From Buttiauxella sp965119215 (GTDB lineage: Bacteria; Pseudomonadota; Gammaproteobacteria; Enterobacterales; Enterobacteriaceae), in the NCBI GenBank assembly GCA_965119215.1, contig CBCPKK010000007.1, positions 1 to 64,000 of the forward strand: a stretch of 64,000 nucleotides of DNA, written 5' to 3'. This document shows, piece after piece, positions 16,717 to 24,682 of the stretch (position 1 is its first letter; every line of letters starts with the position of its first letter). The notes beneath the pieces are model-generated. The model worked only from the letters and a program-made list of their open reading frames with translations, made no database searches and had not been told where the DNA came from. A program made the translations under genes and the position numbers.

Positions 16717-17721
16717 TTACTGATAAGTAATATAAATATTAACTGACGAGGTAAACAATCCGGCAGATGGGGCAGTACCGTTTAATATAGTTGGGTAAGC
16801 CTTCAGTTGCAAAGGAGATGAGCTATGCCCGCTAGTATTAATATTGACTGAGCCCACTTTTGCTCCTGGGCTATATAGCGATCCATCCGCTGCTTGTATG
16901 ATCACTGCAATGTTTTCATTATCAGTAGCATAGCCATTTTGACCATCACTTATGCCATCGAGTGAAATATCGGCTGTAAACCCTCTTTCATCTTCACATG
17001 TAAATGATAAGGAAAAATTAACCGGAGAATAATTTTTAGGTACCGCACCATAAGCGACACCAGAAAATTGGTTACTCGTCAGCACGCCCAGATCAACATT
17101 TTTAATGTTTCCATCTAATATACAAGTTGCCGTACCAATAGGGATCGGCGTAGGGGCGCTATAAACATCCATTATCGTCGTTGGCGGGCCGGTGTTGTAT
17201 AGCGCGCTGACATAATTGGCACTTGGCGAAAAATCTAATCTTGCCAACCCATTAGTCGCTGTTACCGTTCCACTTTTGACGTATGACCCAATCCTCACGT
17301 TTTTTGAACCTGATACACAAATATTGCCACCATTGGTTCTTGGTCCAATAACACCGAGGTCTATACGATCATAAACACCGCCGACTTGTCCTCTTCCATC
17401 AGTCTGCAAAATCACACCGGCGGTAGTTGTTTTGTACTGTTTACTACCAGCCCCCAGTGAGGACGTTTCTGTGGCGATGCCGAGGATAAGATAACGGTCA
17501 GAACTTGAAGGAACATAACATACATAATCAAAGGACAGTGTAGAGTCACCAATAACCGTACCATCAGCGAGAGCGTTGGAAAGATTCTCGCGTGGCGTAT
17601 ATGTCGTAACCTGGTTTGACATTTTACAGTGGCTGACTGCGACACCTGTGCAACTTGCTGCATAAATAAGTGATGAAAAACCTGCCAGAAACAGCGCCAG
17701 AATAATAACGGGAAGTTTCAT
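16717..17721 (-). CDS. Fimbrial tip adhesin (two-domain, type 1 fimbria-like)
   Basis: This 334-residue secreted protein begins with a signal peptide (MKLPVIILALFLAGFSSLIYAA) and has AGGAG before the ATG. The length is about twice that of a pilin. It fits an N-terminal receptor-binding domain (about 23-190, with three early cysteines) and a C-terminal pilin domain starting around TATCILDGNIKNVDLGVL and ending TSSVNIYITYQ, the strand used for chaperone and usher contacts. It is the last gene of the four-gene minus-strand fimbrial operon. Receptor specificity cannot be inferred. Confidence 0.82.
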   Translation of the reverse strand: MKLPVIILALFLAGFSSLIYAASCTGVAVSHCKMSNQVTTYTPRENLSNALADGTVIGDSTLSFDYVCYVPSSSDRYLILGIATETSSLGAGSKQYKTTTAGVILQTDGRGQVGGVYDRIDLGVIGPRTNGGNICVSGSKNVRIGSYVKSGTVTATNGLARLDFSPSANYVSALYNTGPPTTIMDVYSAPTPIPIGTATCILDGNIKNVDLGVLTSNQFSGVAYGAVPKNYSPVNFSLSFTCEDERGFTADISLDGISDGQNGYATDNENIAVIIQAADGSLYSPGAKVGSVNINTSGHSSSPLQLKAYPTILNGTAPSAGLFTSSVNIYITYQ

Positions 17722-17778
17722 GTTTACTCCTTTTAAGTCTTCAATCCTGCATGAATGCCTTACAGCAGGTATCCCGGT

Positions 17779-18456
17779 TTATTGGATTTTTAGATTTGCC
17801 GTTTGGGTAGCACCATAATCATTCAGATAACTCACAGAAATCGCGGACGCGGAGCTGCTGATATTTTTCATCTCAATGGTACTAAATGGCGCAAATGTCC
17901 CTAAAGGCGTTTTAGTAAAAACTTTGTCACCGGCCTTAACATTCGTTATTGCGAAATAGTATGGTGTTGGGTTTTTAAACGTTAACCCTTGCCCGTTTCG
18001 TGTGACTTGTATTTTATCTTCAGCATCTTTACGTGTGGCCACCAATGCTGTTGGACGGATAATGACTTTGATTTTGGTTCGGACTGCCATCGATAGCTGG
18101 CTATGGCCGTTATCAGTTGGTTTTGGTGGGATTTCTTGCACATCCAGATAATACATTTGCTCTTGATTGCCTGGTGGTGTGAACGACAGCAAGCGTAATA
18201 CGGCTTTTTGTTGGCCATCAATCGCCTGGAAATTGGGTGTGACTACCAGGGCTTTACCTGGGTCTTTGCCATTTGCATCTTCCACCCAAGCCTGCATACC
18301 GTAACGTGCTGACGCATGGTTGAATACAACAACCGATGATGATGACTGTTCATTAAGTATGACGCGAGTACCGTTAAGAGAAAATGCCGCGTGGCTTTGT
18401 GTCACACTCAACATAAGTCCCAGGCTCAATGTTAATTGAGTGATTATTTTAAACAT
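17779..18456 (-). CDS. Periplasmic fimbrial chaperone (PapD/FimC family)
   Basis: The chaperone donates a strand to nascent pilins in the periplasm and carries them to the usher. The 225 residues include a signal peptide ending QSHAAFSL, an N-terminal Ig-like domain with the family run QAIDGQQKAVLRLLSFTPPG, the IKVIIRPTAL linker motif and a C-terminal Ig-like domain. A strong AGGAG precedes the start. The start overlaps the usher 3' end by 13 bases, which suggests translational coupling. Confidence 0.93.
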   Translation of the reverse strand: MFKIITQLTLSLGLMLSVTQSHAAFSLNGTRVILNEQSSSSVVVFNHASARYGMQAWVEDANGKDPGKALVVTPNFQAIDGQQKAVLRLLSFTPPGNQEQMYYLDVQEIPPKPTDNGHSQLSMAVRTKIKVIIRPTALVATRKDAEDKIQVTRNGQGLTFKNPTPYYFAITNVKAGDKVFTKTPLGTFAPFSTIEMKNISSSASAISVSYLNDYGATQTANLKIQ

Positions 18457-20843
18457 TTTAATTCTCCTACATTTATAAAATCTTCTGACATGTGTTTTTT
18501 AATGGTGCTGGCGGGCACCACATAATTACAACCCGAAGCTGCATTAGTTAAACCAACATCCACAAGATCAGTACCTTGATCGATTGCCAGTCGTAATAAA
18601 AGACCGCCTTGATTACCCATGTAATATTCTTCACCTGTAGTTTTATTCGTTATAACAGCAGCGAAGCCCACGGGTTCATTATTCTTATCCATCAATGCTG
18701 CTTTGATGTACTTAACTTTTTTTACCGAGAAGTCTATTTTTACGACGGTTCCACGTTTTGGTCGCACTTGCAGCATTGAACGATCTAACAGCACATTGTT
18801 GCTGAGTGATGAAGTATCAACCGAGACGTCTTGCGAATCATAACTGTCGTTAAGCGGTATAAGTGCGTAACCGTTGCCTTGCGCTTTAACGCCGTTAATA
18901 GTCGCATCTTCAGCACCCTGCAATTTCACTACGGCCATTGTCGAAGTCTGGCTGCTTGACGCCAGTAGACGCCACTCGGCCACTGCTAACGTACCGCTAA
19001 TTGAGCCTGATGCGGTCATCGAATTGCTGCCGACGCTACCATTAAGCTGTGCATTGTAACGATCGTTGTTTAGACCATAACTGCCCGATGCATAGTTTTG
19101 GTTGCCTGCGCTATCGTGCGACGCAGAAACATTATAATTGTTACGCCCGTCGTAACTATTTAGACCCACTTCAGTAGTATTACTGCCAGAGTTTTTATTA
19201 TAGCGGGTATAAATACTCTTATTACTGGTGCCGAATGGAATTTCCACATACAAAGAGATGGAGGAATCGGATTCCATGTCTTGGGTATAAGCTTTAGATA
19301 GAGAAACGTTATAGTTAAAGTAACGGTTATAACCACCATAGTTAATGGAATAGGTTGTGCTCCCCGGTTGGTTACGCCAGTACTGATCATGCATGAAGTT
19401 GAACGATACCTGGTTACCCAGAAGAGGTTCCTGTCCCGATAAAGTCGCCGTAAAACGGTTCCGAATGCTACTACGATTATCCTCATTATCTTGACGTTTA
19501 ACATTCATTGCATCATTGAACGAGTAGTAGTCGCGCGTAGAGTATCGGTAACCCGCAAGCTGAATGTTGACGCCATTGCTCATATATTTGGCGTAATTCA
19601 CTCCGTAGCTTTGACCTTTGTCTTCCTTCCCATTATGTGTGAACGAAGAACCTGCAACTGAAAAACCTAGCGCTCCCAGCGCTTGCAGCGGAAAAGCAGA
19701 ACCAACCGTTACGCCGCGGTAATTGTTGGACAATATGGAGCTCACTGTAGGTGTGAACCAACTTAGACCGTAGGAAAACTCCCCAGAAACGAAGTTGTCA
19801 CCTAACTGATTATCGCCAAAACGATAGCGACCACCGTTGATTTCGTAGGTGTGCGTACCCGGGGTCAATAGCCCAGGTACAACTGTATTTTCATAATAAA
19901 AAGTACGTTCGGAGCCATTAGCTTCTTTCACCACCACGCGTAACGTCTGGTTTGAAAGCCCCTGTAATTCATCGATGACGAAGTCACCAGCAGCAACAGT
20001 CTTGCTATAGAGCAGTCGATTTTGCTGATATACCTCAACAGTGGCGTTTGTGTTGGCATGGCCACGAATACTAGGTGTGTAATAGCGCTCGCGGCGGCTC
20101 AGCAACTGATCGACACTATGCAACTGCGCGCCGGTGAAACTGAATCCTTCTGCGTAGCGACTGCTACTGTATGTCTGCCCTGCAGATACTTCGCTTCTAA
20201 TTGCAGGAAGAAGGTGTGAAATACTAAGATTATCGGTACTCAAACCTTCTTTCAGCAAGTCAGGGCTGGAAACATCCAGGTTTATCGGGAAATCACCCCA
20301 GCCTAAGATAACGTGGCCATTAAAAGGCAACGACGATTGTGTTTCCCCGGTATCACGGTTTTTATAATAACTATTACTGAGGCTGTAATTTAGCAACGCT
20401 GCGTTGATAGATTCTGCCAGTGGCATATCATCATTTTTATCGCGTTTTATCACATCGTCATTAAACCAAATTTCAAGGGTTGACTGACTCGTGTTCTCTT
20501 CAAATTTATAGTCTTTATCATCATGACTCAGACGCATTTTAATTCGCATCTTACCCAGCATATCTTTGGTAAGTAATGGTGAGACAGACTTAATAAATTC
20601 ATTGTTAATAACTAATTCATTATCCTGGTGACTGAAGTAGATATTACCAATAAATTCACCGTTAACTTGTACGGCATAGATTGCATTTTGGTTTATGCCT
20701 TTATCTAGCGCTTGCGCTATAGAAGAACGGTCATATTTGCCATTTATAAACTCCATGTTAAAAGCTTCGCCGTCATTGGCAAATGAGCTAAAGCTCGTGG
20801 ATGCTAGTGAAATTCCAATGCAGGTTAAATAAAGGCTTTTCAT
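18444..20843 (-). CDS. Fimbrial outer membrane usher (FimD/PapC family)
   Basis: The usher is the outer membrane pore that assembles and secretes the pilus. The start at 20843 gives MKSLYLTCIGISLASTSFSSFA as signal peptide and 799 residues in total; an upstream in-frame start at 20897 would place 18 residues before it. The N-terminal domain begins FNMEFINGKYDRSSIAQALD. The barrel and plug region include RVVVKEANGSERTFYYE and LTPGTHTYEINGGRYRFG, followed by the C-terminal domains. It is slightly short for the family (about 830-880) but shows no internal break. Unusually, it precedes the chaperone gene. Confidence 0.93.
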   Translation of the reverse strand: MKSLYLTCIGISLASTSFSSFANDGEAFNMEFINGKYDRSSIAQALDKGINQNAIYAVQVNGEFIGNIYFSHQDNELVINNEFIKSVSPLLTKDMLGKMRIKMRLSHDDKDYKFEENTSQSTLEIWFNDDVIKRDKNDDMPLAESINAALLNYSLSNSYYKNRDTGETQSSLPFNGHVILGWGDFPINLDVSSPDLLKEGLSTDNLSISHLLPAIRSEVSAGQTYSSSRYAEGFSFTGAQLHSVDQLLSRRERYYTPSIRGHANTNATVEVYQQNRLLYSKTVAAGDFVIDELQGLSNQTLRVVVKEANGSERTFYYENTVVPGLLTPGTHTYEINGGRYRFGDNQLGDNFVSGEFSYGLSWFTPTVSSILSNNYRGVTVGSAFPLQALGALGFSVAGSSFTHNGKEDKGQSYGVNYAKYMSNGVNIQLAGYRYSTRDYYSFNDAMNVKRQDNEDNRSSIRNRFTATLSGQEPLLGNQVSFNFMHDQYWRNQPGSTTYSINYGGYNRYFNYNVSLSKAYTQDMESDSSISLYVEIPFGTSNKSIYTRYNKNSGSNTTEVGLNSYDGRNNYNVSASHDSAGNQNYASGSYGLNNDRYNAQLNGSVGSNSMTASGSISGTLAVAEWRLLASSSQTSTMAVVKLQGAEDATINGVKAQGNGYALIPLNDSYDSQDVSVDTSSLSNNVLLDRSMLQVRPKRGTVVKIDFSVKKVKYIKAALMDKNNEPVGFAAVITNKTTGEEYYMGNQGGLLLRLAIDQGTDLVDVGLTNAASGCNYVVPASTIKKHMSEDFINVGELKCLK

Positions 20844-20893
20844 GAAATATTTCCGGAGATAAATAATGGAATTGACTTGATAAAGGCGAGGGC

Positions 20894-20986
20894 TCACCCA
20901 ATGTAATGACTTTATTAAATAATCGCGCAGCTTAAATTAAGTGCGCAAGCAGCTTATTTAATATTCAATAATATTAGATTGGGTGA
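20894..20986 (-). promoter_or_regulatory. Nested intercistronic hairpin between pilin and usher genes
   Basis: Three inverted-repeat arms nest in one another: TCACCCAAT (20894-20902) with ATTGGGTGA (20978-20986), TTATTAAATA (20912-20921) with TATTTAATA-type sequence at 20954-20963, and GCGCA (20925-20929) with TGCGC (20942-20946). It lies in the 158-base gap after the major pilin. Such elements often attenuate or process the message so that the pilin is made in excess of the usher. That role is inferred. No long T run follows, so it is not a simple terminator. Confidence 0.6.
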
Positions 20987-21001
20987 TTTACTTATTAAAT
21001 A

Positions 21002-21583
21002 TTACAGGTATGCAACGGTATATGACACTGAACCACCGATAATACCAGCAGCAACGGTGTCTGTAACAGCGAAAGGCTGAACTTTAAATTTGATAGAGCC
21101 AGTAGTCGCATCTAAATTAGAATCGGTGGTTTCCAGGGTAACCGTACCGACGTTAACAACAGCTGTATCGTCAGCCAGTGTAAATAAAACGCCTGCGTTA
21201 GTTGTTGTAGTATCAGCAGAAGTCACAACGCTGGTATTGGTTGCATCAGTTTGAGAAGCATCAATTTTCACTGCAGTGGTAGCACCCGTAGGGTCTCCAG
21301 CGCATGTTGCTGCGTCAGGAACCAGAGATACGGCTTTTGCAGTACCAAACGCACCCGGAGCGGAAGCGAGTCCAGTATTTACGGTATCAGCATCATAAAC
21401 ACCCAGATCTACAACACCTGTTGGGGAAACCACGCCGTCTACTACAACGTTCATTTCACAAGTAGCTGCTGAGATTGCACCACTGAATTTAATAATACCG
21501 GTGTTAGGTGCAGCATTTGCATTCATTGAAAAAACAGACAGCAGGGAAGTAGTGATAGCAGTAGCAATAATTAACTTTTTCAT
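21002..21583 (-). CDS. Major fimbrial subunit (type 1 pilin-like)
   Basis: This 193-residue secreted pilin has a signal peptide MKKLIIATAITTSLLSVFSMNANA, then a donor strand and pilin fold (NTGIIKFSGAISAATCEM). The two cysteines of the conserved disulfide lie near residues 42 and 94, and the C-terminal strand ends GGSVSYTVAYL. The mature protein is alanine/threonine/valine-rich, as is usual for major subunits. It is first in the operon, and the hairpin after it fits higher expression than the downstream genes. Confidence 0.92.
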   Translation of the reverse strand: MKKLIIATAITTSLLSVFSMNANAAPNTGIIKFSGAISAATCEMNVVVDGVVSPTGVVDLGVYDADTVNTGLASAPGAFGTAKAVSLVPDAATCAGDPTGATTAVKIDASQTDATNTSVVTSADTTTTNAGVLFTLADDTAVVNVGTVTLETTDSNLDATTGSIKFKVQPFAVTDTVAAGIIGGSVSYTVAYL

Positions 21584-22000
21584 AAAACCTCATATAAATA
21601 TTAAATGGATGATTTCAAATTTTCTAAATTGGCGATGTCTGGATAACACAGCCATTAATGTCGGCCACAAATGTGGAGGCACTATGTTTGAACGCCACCT
21701 CATCCACCGATGGAAATAACTATACTTACTTTTCTTATAAGTTTCTGCACTGTAATTAGAAAAGTACTTTTTATAAATCGAAAATCACTATTATTTTCTT
21801 ATTTCCATAGTGCGGGTGAATTTTATTTCAAGAATGACTATTTTCTAACTTGCTGATTTAAAAAGATAAAGTGAGTATTTAAATTGGTTGTTTTTGTTTT
21901 ATTTGTATGCTGATTAATTAGGGTGGCGTGTGATTGTATGGCAGTTATTTTATAGAAATTAACACTTTTTAATCGAGGGTCGCCACTGTGTGAGTGGTTT
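21584..22000. other. Regulatory region upstream of the fimbrial operon
   Basis: These 417 AT-rich bases separate the pilin start from the LysR gene stop and must hold the fimbrial promoter. Small dyads are visible, for example CCACA-AA-TGTGG at 21665-21676 and GTGGAGGC/GCCACC-type sequence just after it. These could be regulator sites for the adjacent LysR proteins. I found no long flanking inverted repeat of the fimS invertible-switch type and no recombinase gene. Confidence 0.45.
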
Positions 22001-22921
22001 TTACTTACCAACAAGTTTATTAATCTCACTAAATATTTTATTAATATGAATGTTACCCAGTGACTGGTTGTGGAAATGTAAATAAAAATCGGAGTTGATG
22101 TTAACATCGAAAGGGATATCAAATATATTTACTGGCAAAACAGTTTTTAAAAATTCTGCAAAAAAACGCGGCACGATCATGATGTTGTTACTGTGTGCGC
22201 AGAGCATCATCATATTCAACGATGATGTCGTGCTCACAAGAACATTCCTATGCTCGCGTACTTCTTTTAGTGTAATAGCATCCCCAAGCATATTTGCCAT
22301 GCCATATTCCTCCCGCATCCAGATAATATGGTCGTAGCTATGCCAGTCTTCTATCGTGAGGTGATTTTTTATTTTCGGATGTTGTTGGCTGACCATTGCC
22401 ACCGTATTGGTGCTGACCAGACTGTAAACGGTGATAGCACTATCCCGAGGAAGTTCGGTGCCGATATCAATATCCACTTCCCGATTACGTAATTTACTGG
22501 TCCGTTCTTCCTGCGTGAGAGGGTGAGGGACAAATTTCAAAGCGATACCTTCATCCCTGAGTACCTCTTTGTTCAGCAAAGACATGGAAAGCCAAAACTC
22601 AAAAAAAGTATAAGTGCTGATAATAATTTCTTTGTTGAAATCGCTTTCAGAATTTTGTGCCCCTATGTCTAGCCCATCGTTAATGAGCGACATGGCTTTG
22701 ACATAGCGCGAGTTTAAATCAAGTGCAAGCGTTGTGGGGACAACGCCTCCTTTTGCTCGAGTAAAGATAGGATTGGTGGTGATATCACGCAATTTGTTAA
22801 TAGCATACGTGATTGAAGAGGGTGACATAGCCAGCATTTCTGCAGCAGCTGTAACGCTCTTGTTTTCTAGTACGGCATTAAGGATTTTGAGGGACTTTAG
22901 CTCAATCTTTTCATTGCTCAT
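22001..22921 (-). CDS. LysR-family transcriptional regulator (paralogue A)
   Basis: This 306-residue protein has an N-terminal winged helix-turn-helix (about 9-68: LKSLKILNAVLENKSVTAAAEMLAMSPSSITYAINKLRD) and a C-terminal substrate-binding-like domain. I chose ATG 22921 (MSNEKIELKSL) because it aligns with the paralogue's start; an in-frame start at 22951 is possible. It shares long matches with the next gene, including REVDIDIG, MMMLCAHS and NPIFTR. It lies directly upstream of the fimbrial operon on the same strand, so control of those genes is plausible but unproven. Confidence 0.86.
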   Translation of the reverse strand: MSNEKIELKSLKILNAVLENKSVTAAAEMLAMSPSSITYAINKLRDITTNPIFTRAKGGVVPTTLALDLNSRYVKAMSLINDGLDIGAQNSESDFNKEIIISTYTFFEFWLSMSLLNKEVLRDEGIALKFVPHPLTQEERTSKLRNREVDIDIGTELPRDSAITVYSLVSTNTVAMVSQQHPKIKNHLTIEDWHSYDHIIWMREEYGMANMLGDAITLKEVREHRNVLVSTTSSLNMMMLCAHSNNIMIVPRFFAEFLKTVLPVNIFDIPFDVNINSDFYLHFHNQSLGNIHINKIFSEINKLVGK

Positions 22922-23024
22922 TGCTTTCGAACCCTGTCTTCCATACACCAATACATTTATATGACTATAAACAGGATATTGGAAATTTCCAGCTTGCCTT
23001 GACTAAAAAACTGAGTTCAATTCA

Positions 23025-23927
23025 TTAGCAATTGTAGTGTCTGATGGCATCCAAAAAGCCGTTTACCACGGTATCTTTCAGAGAGGTGGTATGAGCATGC
23101 ACATACAGGGAAGACTCCATGCTATTTGGGAACGGAATATTGAAAAACTTAACGGGCAATACTTCTCCAATACAGCAGCAGAAATATTCCGGAATCAACA
23201 TCAGAGAGTCACTGTGCGCACACATCATCATCATATTGAGAGATGAATCTGAAGTAATATGCGTTTCTCGCTCCAGCATTTCCTCAATAATTTGCGCATC
23301 GCCCATCATGGAAGAGGTTTCGCTGTTGATTCTATTCCAGGTGATGTGCTTGTTATTTGTCCAGTCCTCGGTCGTGAGAGTATCGGTAATCGTTGAATGA
23401 TTTTTGCTTACCATCACTTTAAATTCAGAACTGAACAAACGATAAGAGACGATGGACGGATCGTTAGGGAGCTGTGCGCCAATATCGATGTCGACTTCCC
23501 GATTGCGTAACTTCATCAAACGATCTTCGTTGGTCGAAGGATGGGTCAGGAAATTGAGTATGCCATTGTTAAGCACGCTCTCTTTATTCAGGGTCATCTG
23601 CGAAATCCACAACTCAATATAGGTGTAAGTGCTAATCGTTATGGTTTTGGAGACATTTGAATGATTATTTTCATTAGTGAACCCTAACCCTTCGTTGATC
23701 ATGAGAACCGTTTTTTTGTAACGCGTGTTCAACTCATGAGCCAATGTTGTCGGTTTTACACCTGTTTTAGAGCGGGTGAAAATAGGATTATCTGTCATAC
23801 GGCGCAGTTTATTAATCGCGTAGGTGACGGACGAGGGTGAAATGGAGAGCCTTTGTGCAGCCACGGAGACACTACCACTTTCCACAACTGCATTAAGTAT
23901 AACTAATGAGTTAAAATCAATTTTCAT
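23025..23927 (-). CDS. LysR-family transcriptional regulator (paralogue B)
   Basis: This 300-residue LysR protein has its helix-turn-helix at about residues 5-62 (FNSLVILNAVVESGSVSVAA, then SPSSVTYAINKLRRMT). The effector domain has the same landmarks as paralogue A, such as NREVDIDIGAQLPNDPSI and MMMMCAHSDSLMLIPEYF. The two genes are 103 bases apart in the same orientation and evidently arose by duplication. They have diverged in most surface positions, which suggests different ligands or DNA sites. Target genes are inferred only from position. Confidence 0.86.
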   Translation of the reverse strand: MKIDFNSLVILNAVVESGSVSVAAQRLSISPSSVTYAINKLRRMTDNPIFTRSKTGVKPTTLAHELNTRYKKTVLMINEGLGFTNENNHSNVSKTITISTYTYIELWISQMTLNKESVLNNGILNFLTHPSTNEDRLMKLRNREVDIDIGAQLPNDPSIVSYRLFSSEFKVMVSKNHSTITDTLTTEDWTNNKHITWNRINSETSSMMGDAQIIEEMLERETHITSDSSLNMMMMCAHSDSLMLIPEYFCCCIGEVLPVKFFNIPFPNSMESSLYVHAHTTSLKDTVVNGFLDAIRHYNC

Positions 23928-24444
23928 ATCTAGCCCGCAGTGAATTAATATTTTTTGTTTTAGCTGTTCAGGGAGGGGGTGATTCCGCGATATTAGCCGA
24001 TAGAGTAAGACTGAAAAATTTCGGAGATAACACCGATGTTGTTTTTCAGTATTTTATTTTAAATATAGACGTGCGTGACTTGTTCATGGTGATACCGAAG
24101 AGAGTAAACCATCTAAAAATTGCACGAATACATCGATCCCCATTGCAAATAAGGAAATGTAAAATAGTATGATTTCCCTTTATTTTCCTGTCAGTACCAT
24201 TCAATCTAATTTTCAAATAGAGAAAATGCAATGAAATACAGTATTCTAATTTTTAGAACGTAAAGTTAAATGAGGTTGTGATTATCTTCCCCTTTCGTTT
24301 TTATAAATTAATTTACACGTATATCATCATGTTAAGATTTTGTGTCGATTTTTTGGTTTCATATTCACACGGGTAATGGGGTTATTCGAAAAAATAGAAA
24401 GTTAGTTTTTATTGTTATATTTGGTTAGGGTATTACTATTCTCA
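23928..24444. other. AT-rich intergenic region upstream of the LysR paralogue
   Basis: These bases hold the promoter of the LysR gene at the left and one clear nested dyad (24010-24050). I see no convincing gene; a 61-codon minus-strand reading frame at 24046-24231 lacks a ribosome binding site and family features. Confidence 0.4.
24010..24050. promoter_or_regulatory. Nested inverted repeat, possible operator or hairpin
   Basis: ACTGAAAAA (24010-24018) is the exact inverse of TTTTTCAGT (24042-24050). Inside it, TCGG (24021-24024) pairs with CCGA (24033-24036). It lies about 85 bases upstream of the LysR paralogue B start. It could be an autoregulatory site, or the end of a transcript from the right. 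Confidence 0.4.
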
Positions 24445-24496
24445 ATGAAAACTCAAGTGCCAATAACCCAAGAGCCAATAACCAGAGCGCGGTTCA

Positions 24497-24625
24497 ATGA
24501 TTTATCATCTGACTAAAATTATTTTCTTTGTGATGTTCCTTATTTCTCCCTTCTTTGCCCATTATCTTCATGTCTGGCCGGCTGAGAGCCGTTCATTGCT
24601 TTCTGAGTTTAACAGCACCAAATAA
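24497..24625 (+). CDS. Possible small membrane protein (42 residues)
   Basis: The frame starts MIYHLTKIIFFVMFLISPFF and has one strongly hydrophobic segment (about residues 7-21) and a polar C-terminal tail ending FNSTK. The stop codon touches a strong terminator at 24625. A 23-codon frame (24445-24516, MKTQVPITQEPITRARFNDL) overlaps its start out of frame and could couple translation. The ribosome binding sites of both are weak. I do not recognise a family. The tight fit to the terminator is the main support. Confidence 0.4.
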   Translation: MIYHLTKIIFFVMFLISPFFAHYLHVWPAESRSLLSEFNSTK

Positions 24626-24661
24626 AAGCCCCGGTGCATAAATGGCACCAGGGCTTTTTTT
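24625..24661. terminator. Strong rho-independent terminator
   Basis: Stem AAAGCCC(C)GGTGC / GCACC(A)GGGCTTT has a 7-base loop and a T7 tail on the plus strand. On the minus strand it also ends in a T-rich stretch, so it can serve both the small plus-strand frame and the giant autotransporter ending at 24683. Confidence 0.88.
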
Positions 24662-24682
24662 GTTGGATTTCAGGCAAAAAAC

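Noticed and set aside
21584..22000. Possible invertible phase-switch promoter for the fimbria
   Set aside because: I found no pair of long inverted repeats and no Fim-type recombinase in the window.
24046..24231. 61-codon minus-strand frame in the AT-rich gap
   Set aside because: No ribosome binding site, no signal or domain features, and it starts within the 3' part of a region lacking other gene signs.
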